A stretch of DNA of 62,058 nucleotides, taken from positions 1 to 62,058 of the forward strand of contig JAJYTR010000009.1 in NCBI GenBank assembly GCA_021792975.1. Reading direction: 5' to 3'. Position numbers and translations under genes: made by a program. Shown here one piece after another: positions 37,046-46,479 of this stretch (position 1 is its first letter; each line of letters begins with the position of its first letter). The DNA comes from Pseudomonadota bacterium. Its GTDB lineage: Bacteria > Pseudomonadota > Gammaproteobacteria > Xanthomonadales > Rhodanobacteraceae. A model generated the notes under the pieces. The model was not told where the DNA came from and ran no database searches. It was given only the letters and a program-made list of their open reading frames with translations.

Positions 37046-38656
37046 TCACGGCCAGTGCTCGGGAATGTGTTCGGCCAGTTCGGGCAGATGCGGCGCCCAG
37101 GCGCGCCAGCCCCCGATCGCCTCGCGGTGCACGCGCTGCCGCGCCTGCCACACGCTGGCGGTGCGGATGGCTCCGTCACCGTCGCCCGCCTGCGCGGCGG
37201 GCGCCAGGTCGAGGAAGGCGCGCAGTTCCTCCAGCACGGTATCGGTATCGCTCACCAGACGCTCGTACTCGAGCGTAAGGAACGGTACCGGAAGTGTGGC
37301 GCGCCAGTGCGCCATCAGCCGGGCCTCGCCGCGCGCGAAGGCGGCGATGTCGGCGAACGCGCAGGCATAGTCGTTGTCCGCGTGCGCGAACATCTGCCGA
37401 TAGAGCGACAGCGCGGTGTCGCGCGCGCCGCGCCGGCAATGGATGACGCGCAACCCCGGTAGCAGTGCCGCGGCCATGCCCAGCTGGCGGAAGTTGAGCG
37501 GATTCTTGTCCACGATCACCTGCGCCGGCCCGTCGTCGCGGCGCATCTGCGCGGCGTACAGCGCCGCGGACTCGGCCAGCAGTGCCGGCCGCCGGCCGCC
37601 GGTCTCCACGTGCAGCGCCATCTGCGCCAGCCAGTTCAGCTCGCCGCGGTTGCGCACCAGCGGATGACGCGCCAACAGCCGCGCGGCCAGCGTGGTGCCG
37701 GTGCGCGGCAGCCCGACGATGAGCACCGGCGTGAACGGCAGCCGCTGCGCGACCGGCGGCGGCGGCGGCTGGTCGATCTGCCGCTGCACGTAGGCCGCAA
37801 AGCCCTGCGCCGACCATTGCCGCTGCAGCGCCAGTGCGGCGTTGGCGGCGCGCAGCGGCGGTACCGCCTCGTCCAGCGCGCCGAGGTCGGCCAGCACTTT
37901 CGACCAGGCGAAACGCGCGGCGATGCCGGCCTCGCTGTCGCCGGGCAGCTCGCGCGCGGCCTGCGCAATCAGCCGCGCGTCCGGCTCGTCGCGCGCGCCG
38001 AACACGTGTGCGGCCGCCAGGCGCAGCCAGCCCGAGGCGAAGCGCGGCTGCGCCGACAGCGCCCGGCGCAGATGCACGCGCGCCTGCTCGAAGCGGCCCA
38101 GTTCCAGCGCCAGCTCACCCGCGGCCGCGTGCAGCTCGCCATCGTCGGGAGCCTGCATCAGCGCGCGCTGGGTCAGCTCCAGGGCCGGGTGCGCGGCGTC
38201 GCATTCGCGCAGGAACGCCAGCGTCTGCCGCAGCACCTGCGGACCGGGCAGCGCCGGCAGCGCGTCCAGCGCCAGCCGCGCCGCTGCCGCCAGCCGCCCC
38301 TCGCCGCGCAGCAGATGCGCCAGCGAGGCCACCGCACCGGCGTGCTGCGGCTGCATCGCCAGCACCGCGCGCAGCTCGCGTTCCGCAGCCTGGCGCTCGC
38401 CGATCATGCGCAGTGCATTGGCCAGGTGATAGCGCAGCTCCAGCAGATCGGGATGGCGCGCGAGGCCCTCTTCGGCCAGCGCCACCGCGGCACCGGGCGC
38501 ACCCTGCTGCAGCAGTCCCTGCGCCAGCGCCAGCCAGTCGCCCGGCTGCGGCAGGTCCGCGCGCAGGCTTTGCAGCAGCGCGGCATAGGCGGTGCCCGCG
38601 CCGCGCCGCTGCGCGTCGCTGCGGAACGCGGCCAGCAGGGCGGCAGGATCGTTCAT
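37046..38656 (-). CDS. TPR-containing sulfotransferase
   Basis: 536 residues. The first 270 or so residues form about seven TPR units (for example LELRYHLANALRMIGERQAAE, AGAVASLAHLLRGEGRL). The C-terminal half is a sulfotransferase fold with the PAPS 5'-phosphate loop LIVGLPRTGTTLAARLL at about 308-324 and VIDKNPLNFR-like downstream motifs. It probably transfers sulfate from PAPS to an unidentified acceptor. The start overlaps the glycosylase stop by 4 bp; miaA follows within 5 bp. Confidence 0.85.
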   Translation of the reverse strand: MNDPAALLAAFRSDAQRRGAGTAYAALLQSLRADLPQPGDWLALAQGLLQQGAPGAAVALAEEGLARHPDLLELRYHLANALRMIGERQAAERELRAVLAMQPQHAGAVASLAHLLRGEGRLAAAARLALDALPALPGPQVLRQTLAFLRECDAAHPALELTQRALMQAPDDGELHAAAGELALELGRFEQARVHLRRALSAQPRFASGWLRLAAAHVFGARDEPDARLIAQAARELPGDSEAGIAARFAWSKVLADLGALDEAVPPLRAANAALALQRQWSAQGFAAYVQRQIDQPPPPPVAQRLPFTPVLIVGLPRTGTTLAARLLARHPLVRNRGELNWLAQMALHVETGGRRPALLAESAALYAAQMRRDDGPAQVIVDKNPLNFRQLGMAAALLPGLRVIHCRRGARDTALSLYRQMFAHADNDYACAFADIAAFARGEARLMAHWRATLPVPFLTLEYERLVSDTDTVLEELRAFLDLAPAAQAGDGDGAIRTASVWQARQRVHREAIGGWRAWAPHLPELAEHIPEHWP

Positions 38657-39300
38657 GCGTCGCGCCGCGCGTGTTCCACCACGCGCCAGAGGTAGAACCC
38701 GGCCAGGCTGCGGTAGGGCGCCCAGCAGGCGCCGCGGGCCGCCAGCGCACGCGGCGTCGGTGCCGCCGCCAGCCCGTCCACCAGCGCAGCGCCCTGACGC
38801 ACGCCCAGATCGTCCACCGGCAGCACGTCGGGCCGGCCCAGACGGAACATCAGCAGCATCTCCACCGTCCAGCGGCCGATACCGCGCACCTGCGTCAGCG
38901 CCGCGATGATCGCCGCATCGTCCAGATGTTCGAGCTGGCGCGCCGAGGGAATCCCGCCGCGCAGGGCGCGCGCGGACAGATCGCGCAGCGCCGCCTGTTT
39001 TCCGACAGAGACGCCGGCCGCGCGCAGCGCCGCGGCATCGAGGGCCTGCAGGCCAGCGGCAGTGAGGCGGCCGCGTGGCATCAGCGCGGCGACGCGCGCG
39101 GTAATGGTGGCCGCGGCCCTGCCGGAAAGCTGCTGGTGCAGGATCGAGCGCGCCAGCGCATCGACCGTCTCGAAACGCAGGTCGAACGCCAGCTGCAGCG
39201 GCCCGATGCGGCGCATCCAGCGCGCCAGCCGCGCATCGCTGCGGCGCAGGTGCGCGTGCGCGGCATCCAGATCGAATCCGCGCGCGATACGCGATGTCAT
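38653..39300 (-). CDS. DNA-3-methyladenine glycosylase II (AlkA-type)
   Basis: 215 residues. An HhH-GPD glycosylase with HhH motif VRGIGRWTVEMLLMF (about 138-152) and the catalytic Asp in LPVDDLGVR (163/164). It lacks the N-terminal transcription or methyl-transfer domain of Ada-type fusions. It removes alkylated purines from DNA. It is coupled to the sulfotransferase by a 4-bp overlap. Confidence 0.88.
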   Translation of the reverse strand: MTSRIARGFDLDAAHAHLRRSDARLARWMRRIGPLQLAFDLRFETVDALARSILHQQLSGRAAATITARVAALMPRGRLTAAGLQALDAAALRAAGVSVGKQAALRDLSARALRGGIPSARQLEHLDDAAIIAALTQVRGIGRWTVEMLLMFRLGRPDVLPVDDLGVRQGAALVDGLAAAPTPRALAARGACWAPYRSLAGFYLWRVVEHARRDA

Positions 39301-39358
39301 GGCGTGCTCCCCGCGCCGGCCACGGCGCGCCGCATTGTCGCCGCGCCACCGCGGACGC

Positions 39359-39745
39359 TCAACCGCGAGCGCGCGCGGCCGCCAGCGCCAGCGCCACCCA
39401 TCCGGCCGCCAGCGCGATGCCGCCGAGGGGTGTGACCAGGCCCACCGCGCGCGGCGCTCCCAGCGCCAGTGCGTACAGGCTGCCGCAGAACAGCAGCATG
39501 CCGGCCGCGAAGGCATCGCGCGCCATCCGCCGCAGCGATGCACCCCGCGGCAGCCCCAGCAGCGCGGCCGCCAGTGCCAGCGTGTGCCAGAACTGGTACT
39601 GCACGGCGGTGTGCCAGACCCCCAGCATGCCCGCGTCCAGGCGGCCGGCCAGCAGATGCGCGCCGGCCGCTCCCAGCAGCACCGCGCTGGCACCGTATCC
39701 GCCCAGCAGCAGCGCCTCGCCGCGGCCGACACGCGCACTGCTCAC
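39359..39745 (-). CDS. DUF423 membrane protein
   Basis: 128 residues with four membrane helices. Family segments are SAVLLGAAGAHLL, YQFWHTLAL and the late RAVGLVTPLGGIALAAGWVAL. YgdD-type DUF423 proteins have no established function. The start is GTG at 39745, overlapping the DUF4340 stop (GTGA). Confidence 0.82.
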   Translation of the reverse strand: MSSARVGRGEALLLGGYGASAVLLGAAGAHLLAGRLDAGMLGVWHTAVQYQFWHTLALAAALLGLPRGASLRRMARDAFAAGMLLFCGSLYALALGAPRAVGLVTPLGGIALAAGWVALALAAARARG

Positions 39746-40770
39746 GGCCTCGCGCCCCGCGATCCGGGGGCGGAGGACGACCCCGCGCCCGGATACAGCG
39801 CGCCGTGCAGCAGCGACCAGACACCCGGCATCAATCGCCAGGTGTGCGCCTGCACACGCTCGGCGGTGCGCGCCAGGCCCGCCGCGGCATCTGCCGGCAG
39901 CCCGCCGGCCGGGGCCTGGATCGTCAGGTTGCCCAGTGCCTGCCCCTGCGCGCTGCGCCAGACATGCAAGGTCAGCAGACTGCCGTCGCTGAGCAGCGCG
40001 CGCAGCCGCAGCGCCTGCGCCGGCGCCGGTTCGGGTGCATGCACGCCGTCGTAGTCGAAACCCTCGAAGAGATCCAGCAGCAGACGGCCCGTCGCCAGCG
40101 GCTGGGCCAGGCCGCGCGGCCGCATCGGCACGTGCAGCGCGCCGTCCAGACCGCGATCGACCAGGAAACGCGCACCGCCCGGTCCCAGCAGATCGACCTG
40201 CAGCACGGCTCCGGCCGGCAGCGCCAGCAGCGGGTGATGCATCCAGTCCACCGCACGCCGCGGCGGGGTAAGGTCGCCGCCGGCCAGCAGCGCCTGCGGC
40301 CGGCCGGACAGGCGCACGAACGTGCCGTCCTCGCGCGCGTCGTAGCGGCCGATCAACAGCGCCGGAATGCCGGGAACCCCCGTGAGCCACAGCAGGATTC
40401 CAGCACCGCGCGCACCGGGCGCGGCGACGTCCAGCTCGGCATAGCGGGCCGCGTCACGGGTCTTGGCCTGCACGATGCGCGCACGCGCCAGGCGCCGCAG
40501 CCACGACTGCACCAGCGCACCGTCGGCCGCCATCGGCGGCGACTGGATGTGCCAGAGCCCGCCGCGACGTGCCAGCACCAGCGGTGGCGCACCGGGTGCA
40601 TCGAGCCGGATGCCGCCGACCTGCGGCAGCCTCGCCTGCAGCCCCGGCAGCAGCAGCCGGCCTTCCGGCAGCGCGGCCGGTGCGCGCGTTCCGCCGCCCG
40701 GCACCACGGCGTCCAGCAGTACAGCCAGCGCCGCCGCCAGCAGCCACACCAGTACCGCGCGCGCGCTCAT
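39742..40770 (-). CDS. DUF4340 protein of an ABC/gliding-motility-like cluster
   Basis: 342 residues. One N-terminal membrane helix or signal (AVLVWLLAAALAVLLDAVVPG) is followed by a periplasmic domain with DUF4340-like blocks, including GGLWHIQSPPMAADGALVQS. DUF4340 proteins usually accompany Gld_G/ABC-type genes. Its start overlaps the GldG-like stop by 4 bp. The role in the complex is unknown. Confidence 0.72.
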   Translation of the reverse strand: MSARAVLVWLLAAALAVLLDAVVPGGGTRAPAALPEGRLLLPGLQARLPQVGGIRLDAPGAPPLVLARRGGLWHIQSPPMAADGALVQSWLRRLARARIVQAKTRDAARYAELDVAAPGARGAGILLWLTGVPGIPALLIGRYDAREDGTFVRLSGRPQALLAGGDLTPPRRAVDWMHHPLLALPAGAVLQVDLLGPGGARFLVDRGLDGALHVPMRPRGLAQPLATGRLLLDLFEGFDYDGVHAPEPAPAQALRLRALLSDGSLLTLHVWRSAQGQALGNLTIQAPAGGLPADAAAGLARTAERVQAHTWRLMPGVWSLLHGALYPGAGSSSAPGSRGARP

Positions 40771-42581
40771 GGCAGCGCATCCGCACGGCTGCCGCGCACG
40801 CGGCGCCAGACGGCCAACAGCAGCGCGAGCGCGGCCAGCAGCGCCGGCACGGCGACGCTGTCGAGCAGCTGGATGCGCCACTCCAGCCGGCGCACGCGCG
40901 CCTCGGCGCGGCTGTCGATCTCGCGCAGTTCGTCGCGGATCACCTGCCGGCGCTGGCGTGCGCGCCGGTACTGCGCGGCCTCCAGCGCGGCATCGGCACC
41001 GGGGCGCAGCTGCGCCTGCTCGATCTCCAGCATGCGCTGGCCGAGGGCATCCAGTTGCTGCTGCAGGGCCAGCTTGCGCGCGCGGTCGGCCTGCTCGGCT
41101 TCGGCGCGCAGGGCGTCCAGACGCGTCAGCGGCCGCGCCGCGACCGCGCGGCCGCGGATCGAGATCAGGGCGCCGGATCCGCTGAGGTTGTCGACGATGT
41201 TCAGCAGGAAATCGGCGTTGTTGGCGAACGGGCGGGTCAGCGTCCTGCCGAAGAACGGCAGCCGCTGCACCCACAGCCGGTCCTCCAGCAGATCGGTATC
41301 GGCCACCAGCACGATGTCGGCCGGTCGCGCCCCGGGCATCAGCGCCCCGGTGATGCGCGCGGCCAGCACGTGGCGGGTCGACGCCGGTTGCAGGTCCGCC
41401 AGCAGCTGCTGGGGATCGGCGGTCGCCAGCACGCGCCTCACGCTGACGGTGCCGGCGTCGCCGCTGGACTGCAGCAACGGCACCAGCCGCAGCGGCGCCT
41501 GTTCGGTCTGCTCGAAACTGCCGATGGTCGAGACATTGATGCTGCGCAGTCCGGCGGTGATCACATCATCGCGGTTGAGTTCCGCGCGGCCCAGGCCCAG
41601 CAGCAGCGGATCGGGCGCCGGCGCGGCGCCCGGCTGCGCCGCCACGCTGCGCGCCAGGCTGGGATCGAGCAGCACGCGGTCGGGGTCGAAACCTACGCCC
41701 CATTGCGCGAACAGCGGCGCGAGTGCATGCCAGCTGGCCTGGGCGCTGGCCACGGCGGCCACGGGTGGCAGCGCTTCGGGATCCGGGTCGATGAACAGCG
41801 CCAGATGTCCGCCGTGCGCGAGAAATCCGCGGATCGCCGCCACCGCCGCCGGCGCCAGCGTATCCGGCTGCACCAGCAGCAGCACGCGCAGGCCGGCGGG
41901 CACCGCGCGCAGGGTACGGCCGTCGAGCACCTGTACGCGAAACAGCTGGCCCAGTTGCCGGAATGCCGTCCACGGCGGCAGCCCCGGCCCGGTGTCGCTG
42001 GCCGGCGTGCCCATCACCGGCAGGCCGGTGATCAGGCCCACGCGCGGACGCCGCGCCTCGGTCAGGGCGTGGATCATGCGCGCCACGTCGTACTCGAGAA
42101 AGGCGGCCTTGTCCGGCTGCAGGAAAGGAATGGTATCCAGGCCGGTCGTGGCGTTGCTGCCGACCAGCCCGAAGATCACGCGCTGGCCCTCCGGGCCGAC
42201 CGGCAGGGCGCTCAGTCCCGCCGCCAGCGCGCGCGCCTCGGCCTGCGAGTACGGCCGCGGATCGACCATCTGCACGCGCACGCGTCCGTGCGAGACCTGC
42301 GCGATTTCCCCCAGCAGCAGGCGCACGCGCTGCGCATAGGCGCGCAACTGCGGCAGCCCGCGCGCCGCGGCGGCGGAGAAATACAGCGTCAGTTGCACCG
42401 GCTCGCGCGGCGAGCGCGCAATGTCGACCGTGCCCGGCGCCAGCGTGTAGATGTGGCCTGCGGTGAGATCGAGCTGGCGGCCGGCCAGCAGGCGCATGGC
42501 CAGCTGCGTCAGCGACACGTACAGCACCGCCAGCGCCAGCAGCGCCAGCAGCAGGCGCAGCCCGCGCAGGTATGCGCTCAC
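40767..42581 (-). CDS. GldG-like ABC-associated membrane protein
   Basis: 604 residues. An N-terminal helix (LRLLLALLALAVLYVSLTQLA) precedes an ABC-type_uncharacterised (GldG) extracytoplasmic domain containing GHIYTLAPGTVDI, FLEYDVARMIHAL and GGHLALFIDPDPEAL. A coiled coil (about 505-560) and a C-terminal helix follow. Start is GTG at 42581, overlapping the permease stop (GTGA). It probably forms the periplasmic arm of an ABC exporter. Confidence 0.82.
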   Translation of the reverse strand: MSAYLRGLRLLLALLALAVLYVSLTQLAMRLLAGRQLDLTAGHIYTLAPGTVDIARSPREPVQLTLYFSAAAARGLPQLRAYAQRVRLLLGEIAQVSHGRVRVQMVDPRPYSQAEARALAAGLSALPVGPEGQRVIFGLVGSNATTGLDTIPFLQPDKAAFLEYDVARMIHALTEARRPRVGLITGLPVMGTPASDTGPGLPPWTAFRQLGQLFRVQVLDGRTLRAVPAGLRVLLLVQPDTLAPAAVAAIRGFLAHGGHLALFIDPDPEALPPVAAVASAQASWHALAPLFAQWGVGFDPDRVLLDPSLARSVAAQPGAAPAPDPLLLGLGRAELNRDDVITAGLRSINVSTIGSFEQTEQAPLRLVPLLQSSGDAGTVSVRRVLATADPQQLLADLQPASTRHVLAARITGALMPGARPADIVLVADTDLLEDRLWVQRLPFFGRTLTRPFANNADFLLNIVDNLSGSGALISIRGRAVAARPLTRLDALRAEAEQADRARKLALQQQLDALGQRMLEIEQAQLRPGADAALEAAQYRRARQRRQVIRDELREIDSRAEARVRRLEWRIQLLDSVAVPALLAALALLLAVWRRVRGSRADALP

Positions 42582-43315
42582 GGTGCGCCCGCCTGCCGGC
42601 GCAGTAGCAGCAGCGAGGCCATCAGCCAGGCGGCGATGGTCAGCAGGAAAAACGCCAGATCGGGGAAGTCGAGCACGCCGCGCTGGATCGCCTGGAAATG
42701 CACCAGCATGCTGAAGCGCGCTACCGCAGGCGGCAGCGCCGCCGGCAGCGCCGCCGCCAGCGCGCGCTGCACCTGCGGGGTGCCGGGCAGCAGGTACAGC
42801 AGCCCCAGCGCCAGTGCCAGCACGTAGGCCACCGGCGCACTGCGCGTCGACAGCGAGGCGCAAGTGGCCACGGCCAGCAGCGCCGCACCCAGCAGCAGAC
42901 TGCCCAGATAGGCGGCCAGGATGGCGCCGTTGTCCGGATGGCCCAGCGCGTTCACCGTCAGCCACAGCGGGAAAGTCAGCGCCAGTGCCAGCGCCACATA
43001 CAGCAGCGCCGCCAGGTACTTGCCCAGCAACGCCGCCAGCGGCGTCACCGGCAGCGCCAGCAGCAGTTCGAGCGTTCCCGCCTGGCGCTCCTCGGCCCAC
43101 TGCCGCATGCCGGCGGCGGGCACCAGCACCAGCAGCAGCCAGGGCACGAAGTCGAAGAATGCGGTCAGATCGGCCTGTCCGCGTGCGAAGAAATCGCCCA
43201 GCACGAAGGTACACAGACCCGCCAGCAGCACGAACACGACCAGGAACATCCACGCCAGCGGCGTCACCAGACCGGCATACAGCTCGCGCAGCAGCACTGC
43301 CCGCAGGCCGCTCAC
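42578..43315 (-). CDS. ABC-2 type permease
   Basis: 245 residues with six membrane helices. WAEERQAGTLELLLALPVTPLAALLGKY is the characteristic gating segment of ABC-2 permeases. Start is GTG at 43315, overlapping the ATPase stop. Together with the ATPase and GldG-like protein it forms a single transporter; the substrate is unknown. Confidence 0.88.
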   Translation of the reverse strand: MSGLRAVLLRELYAGLVTPLAWMFLVVFVLLAGLCTFVLGDFFARGQADLTAFFDFVPWLLLVLVPAAGMRQWAEERQAGTLELLLALPVTPLAALLGKYLAALLYVALALALTFPLWLTVNALGHPDNGAILAAYLGSLLLGAALLAVATCASLSTRSAPVAYVLALALGLLYLLPGTPQVQRALAAALPAALPPAVARFSMLVHFQAIQRGVLDFPDLAFFLLTIAAWLMASLLLLRRQAGAP

Positions 43316-44250
43316 GGCGCGTCCTCTCCGCCCGGTGCCGCGGTAAGGCTGCGGAACACGTCCTCGATGCGCCCGCCTTCCAGTTCGAGCGCACGCGGCA
43401 GTACGTGATAGCTGGCCAGCAGCGCCTGCACGCGCGGCAGCAATTCGCGCCCCGGCTTGGGCAGCACGGTGATGCGTCCGCTGACCCCGTCGGTCTCCAC
43501 CGTGTCGACCTCGGGCAGGAGGCCCAGCGCGGCGCGCACGGGGCCGGCCGCGGGAGCCTGGAAACTCACTGCGCCGCGATAACGCGAACGCGCGGCCAGA
43601 CCGGCCGGCGTGTCCTCGGCCACCAGCCGGCCGTACGCGAGGATGGCCACGCGGTCGCACAGACGCGGTACCTCCTCGAGCTGCTGCGTGCAGACCAGGA
43701 TGGCGCGGTCGCGCGCCAGACGCCGCAGCAGCGCACGCACGCCGGCCTGCTGGCCGGCGTCCAGACCATCGCCGGGCTCATCCAGGATCAGTGCCGGCGG
43801 ATCGTGCAGCACCGCCTGCGCCAGCGCCACGCGGCGGCGCTGCCCCTTGGAAAGGGTCGCCACGGTGCGAGCCAGCAGGGGTTCGAGTTCCAGTGCGTGC
43901 ACGAGCTCCTGCAGACGCTGCTCGAGCACGGCGCGGCGCAGTCCGCGCGCGCGCGCCACGAACAGCAGGAACGCCAATACGCTCATCTCGCCGTACAGCG
44001 GTGCGCCTTCGGGCAGGTAGCCCAGCGCGCAGCGCGCTGCCTGCGGCCGGCGCTGCACGTCGTGGCCGCCGATGCGGGCGAAGCCGGCATCCGGCGCCAG
44101 CAGCCCGGCCAGCATGCGCACACTGGTGGTTTTGCCGGCGCCGTTGGGGCCCAGCAGGCCGACGATCTCGCCGGGCCGCACGCACAGATCGAGCTGCGTC
44201 ACCGCGCGACGCCGACCGAAACTGCGGGTCAGGCCCTGGGCTTCGATCAT
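43312..44250 (-). CDS. ABC transporter ATP-binding protein
   Basis: 312 residues. Walker A GPNGAGKTTSVRML (about 34-47), the LSKGQRRRVALAQA signature, Walker B ALILDEPGDGLD and the C-terminal DUF4162-like domain are present. It powers the adjacent permease. It is first of the run 44250-39742 and follows the SRPBCC gene by 93 bp. Confidence 0.93.
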   Translation of the reverse strand: MIEAQGLTRSFGRRRAVTQLDLCVRPGEIVGLLGPNGAGKTTSVRMLAGLLAPDAGFARIGGHDVQRRPQAARCALGYLPEGAPLYGEMSVLAFLLFVARARGLRRAVLEQRLQELVHALELEPLLARTVATLSKGQRRRVALAQAVLHDPPALILDEPGDGLDAGQQAGVRALLRRLARDRAILVCTQQLEEVPRLCDRVAILAYGRLVAEDTPAGLAARSRYRGAVSFQAPAAGPVRAALGLLPEVDTVETDGVSGRITVLPKPGRELLPRVQALLASYHVLPRALELEGGRIEDVFRSLTAAPGGEDAP

Positions 44251-44343
44251 GGCCGCCCGCTCCGGTCACCGGTGCCGCGCCGGCCTGCGGTGGACGGCTG
44301 ACGCGACGCGGACATCGGCGGGGGCAAGGAACGCGGGGCGGGC

Positions 44344-45672
44344 TCAGCCCGCCGTGGCGGCCGTGGCGGGTGCGGCGACGCTGGCGGCGGGTGCGGTCGA
44401 GGCGGCGGCGCCGACCGAGGCGGAAGCGCTGATGGTGGCGGCGGCGGCGGGCGCGGCACTGGTGGCGCCGGCCGGCTGCGTGCCCTGTCCGGGAACCGCA
44501 TCCGGCGCCCAACTCAGCGGCAGGTAGACCTTGTAGCTGCCCTCGCCGGTGTTGGGGTCGACGTCCTGTACCACCACGTCGTACATGCGGTGGGCGTTGG
44601 GATCGAAACCGTACCCGTGGGTCTGCGCGTAAGCCTCCAGGTTCAGGCGCATCAGCGGCAAGCTGGCCGGACTGGCCTGCAGATCGGCCTCCAGCGCCTT
44701 GCCGCCGAATGCCATGCGCGCCATGACGTTGCCGTCGACCACCAGCGTGCCGTCCTTCTCCCAACTGCCTGGCGCCGGCGCCGTGCCCTGCGTCTGCGCA
44801 GTCGGCGTGCCGGGCCGGGTCAGGTCGTAACTCTGCTTGGCCAAGGCAAGCGTGGAAGTGTCGATCGGCACCGCCACGTCGAAGGCGTAGTTCTGGCTGC
44901 CGTAGTCGGTGGTGATGGTGATGCGCGGGCCGGCGGCCTTCACGCCCAGTTTCTTCATCGCCGCGTCGATCTCGGTTAGGGCCTTCTGGGTCGCCGTGGA
45001 GACATCCTCCAGCGTGCGCTTGGCCCGGGTCGAGACGAACAGGATCGGCTCGCGCCGGGTCTGCACGATGGCCGGCGTCAGCGGGTTGTAGTCGACGTTG
45101 GGGATCGAGGCCAGCACGTTCTGCAGGTTGGACAGCGTGTACTGCACGAAGGCCGCCGGATCACCGTGGATGTACAGCTGCGAGTAGCGGTCGAGCAGGT
45201 TCCAGCCGTAGTCGACCTTGTAGCGCATGGTCACGCGTACCAGGCGTCCGCTGCTGCCGGCGCGCTCCAGCTCGATCACGAAACGCTTGTTGTGACCCAC
45301 CCACGGATTCTTCAGCGTCCACTCGATCTCGGCGCTGCCCTGGGTGGAAACCTCGGTGGGCCTGGGCTGGTCCCTGGTGATGGTCAGCGTGCCCCACTGC
45401 ACTTTCGGATTGCTGCTCTTCCAGCTCACTGCGGCGCCATCGCCATAGGCGGAACCCGAATAGACGAACCGCGTGTTGGGATCGTAGGCGCGCAGCACGC
45501 CGTAATCGGGAAAGCGGCGGAAATTGCTGAGGATGTCGTAGACCTGCCGCAAGTCGTGGCTGACTTCCACGCTGCGCGAGGTCGAGCTGTGATCGGGCAT
45601 CAGCACGCCGATCACGACAAACAGGATCGCCACCATGATCAGGGCGACGATGAATTCGAGAACACGCATCAT
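44344..45672 (-). CDS. Membrane-anchored SRPBCC/polyketide cyclase-like protein
   Basis: 442 residues. One N-terminal helix (MMRVLEFIVALIMVAILFVVIGVLM) precedes an SRPBCC domain (about 35-195, YDILSNFRRFPDYGVLRAYDP), a second alpha/beta region and an Ala/Thr/Ser-rich tail. The bulk faces the periplasm. GGAG lies 9 bp before the first ATG of ATGATG. Function is unknown; hydrophobic-ligand binding is the family tendency. Its neighbour on the same strand is a NarL-type regulator. Confidence 0.72.
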   Translation of the reverse strand: MMRVLEFIVALIMVAILFVVIGVLMPDHSSTSRSVEVSHDLRQVYDILSNFRRFPDYGVLRAYDPNTRFVYSGSAYGDGAAVSWKSSNPKVQWGTLTITRDQPRPTEVSTQGSAEIEWTLKNPWVGHNKRFVIELERAGSSGRLVRVTMRYKVDYGWNLLDRYSQLYIHGDPAAFVQYTLSNLQNVLASIPNVDYNPLTPAIVQTRREPILFVSTRAKRTLEDVSTATQKALTEIDAAMKKLGVKAAGPRITITTDYGSQNYAFDVAVPIDTSTLALAKQSYDLTRPGTPTAQTQGTAPAPGSWEKDGTLVVDGNVMARMAFGGKALEADLQASPASLPLMRLNLEAYAQTHGYGFDPNAHRMYDVVVQDVDPNTGEGSYKVYLPLSWAPDAVPGQGTQPAGATSAAPAAAATISASASVGAAASTAPAASVAAPATAATAG

Positions 45673-45837
45673 TCGGACAGTCTCCGCAGCCATCGGGGCC
45701 GGCGCGGGGGCACCGGCAGGTCGCACCAGCGGCGGGCGCCTGACCCGCGGCTGAAGGGCGGATGGTAACGGCTCGTTCCGGCCGGCGCCATCCGCGCCGC
45801 AGCGCGCCACGCCGGCGCGTGCGGGCAGCGCGCGGGA

Positions 45838-46479
45838 TCAGACGATGCCCAGCTCCAGCGCCTTGAGCACGGCGCGGGTGCGGTCGCGCACGCCCAGCTT
45901 GGAGAGGATGTTGGAGACGTGGTTCTTCACCGTGCCCTCGGCCACCGCCAGCGAGTTGGCGATTTCCTTGTTGCTGAAGCCGCCGGCCATCAGGCGCAGG
46001 ATCTCGGTTTCGCGCTCGGTCAGCGGATCGGGCTGCTCGAGGCTGCGGAAGGGCGTGCCGACGCGCTCGATGCCGGCCTTCAGCCGCTGGGTGACCGCCG
46101 GGGACACCAGCGACCCGCCGGCCGCCACCGTGTGCACCGCTTCCACCAGCTGTTCCAGCGAGACGTCCTTGAGCAGATAGCCGCGCGCGCCTGCCTTCAG
46201 CCCGGCCAGCACCAGCTGGTCGTCGTCGAAGGTGGTGAGGATCACCGTGGGCGGCACCGGGCCTTTGGCCGCCAGCGCCTGCAGCACCTCGATGCCGTTC
46301 ATGCCGGGCATGCGCATGTCCAGCAGGACGACGTCGGGCCGCAACCGCGGAATGGCCTCGACCGCCTCCTTGCCGTCCGCGCACTCGGCCACCACGCGGA
46401 TATCCTCGGCCAGTTCCAGCAGCGAGCGGATGCCCTGGCGCACCAGGTTCTGGTCATCCACCAGGCAGACGTTGATCAT
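45838..46479 (-). CDS. NarL/LuxR-family response regulator
   Basis: 213 residues. A receiver domain with phosphoacceptor Asp54 (VVLLDMRMPGMNG), conserved Lys in YLLKD, and a C-terminal LuxR helix-turn-helix (LTERETEILRLMAGG, AEGTVKNHVSNILSKL). It is the output partner of the overlapping kinase. Its targets may include the downstream SRPBCC/ABC genes; this is inference from position. Confidence 0.93.
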   Translation of the reverse strand: MINVCLVDDQNLVRQGIRSLLELAEDIRVVAECADGKEAVEAIPRLRPDVVLLDMRMPGMNGIEVLQALAAKGPVPPTVILTTFDDDQLVLAGLKAGARGYLLKDVSLEQLVEAVHTVAAGGSLVSPAVTQRLKAGIERVGTPFRSLEQPDPLTERETEILRLMAGGFSNKEIANSLAVAEGTVKNHVSNILSKLGVRDRTRAVLKALELGIV

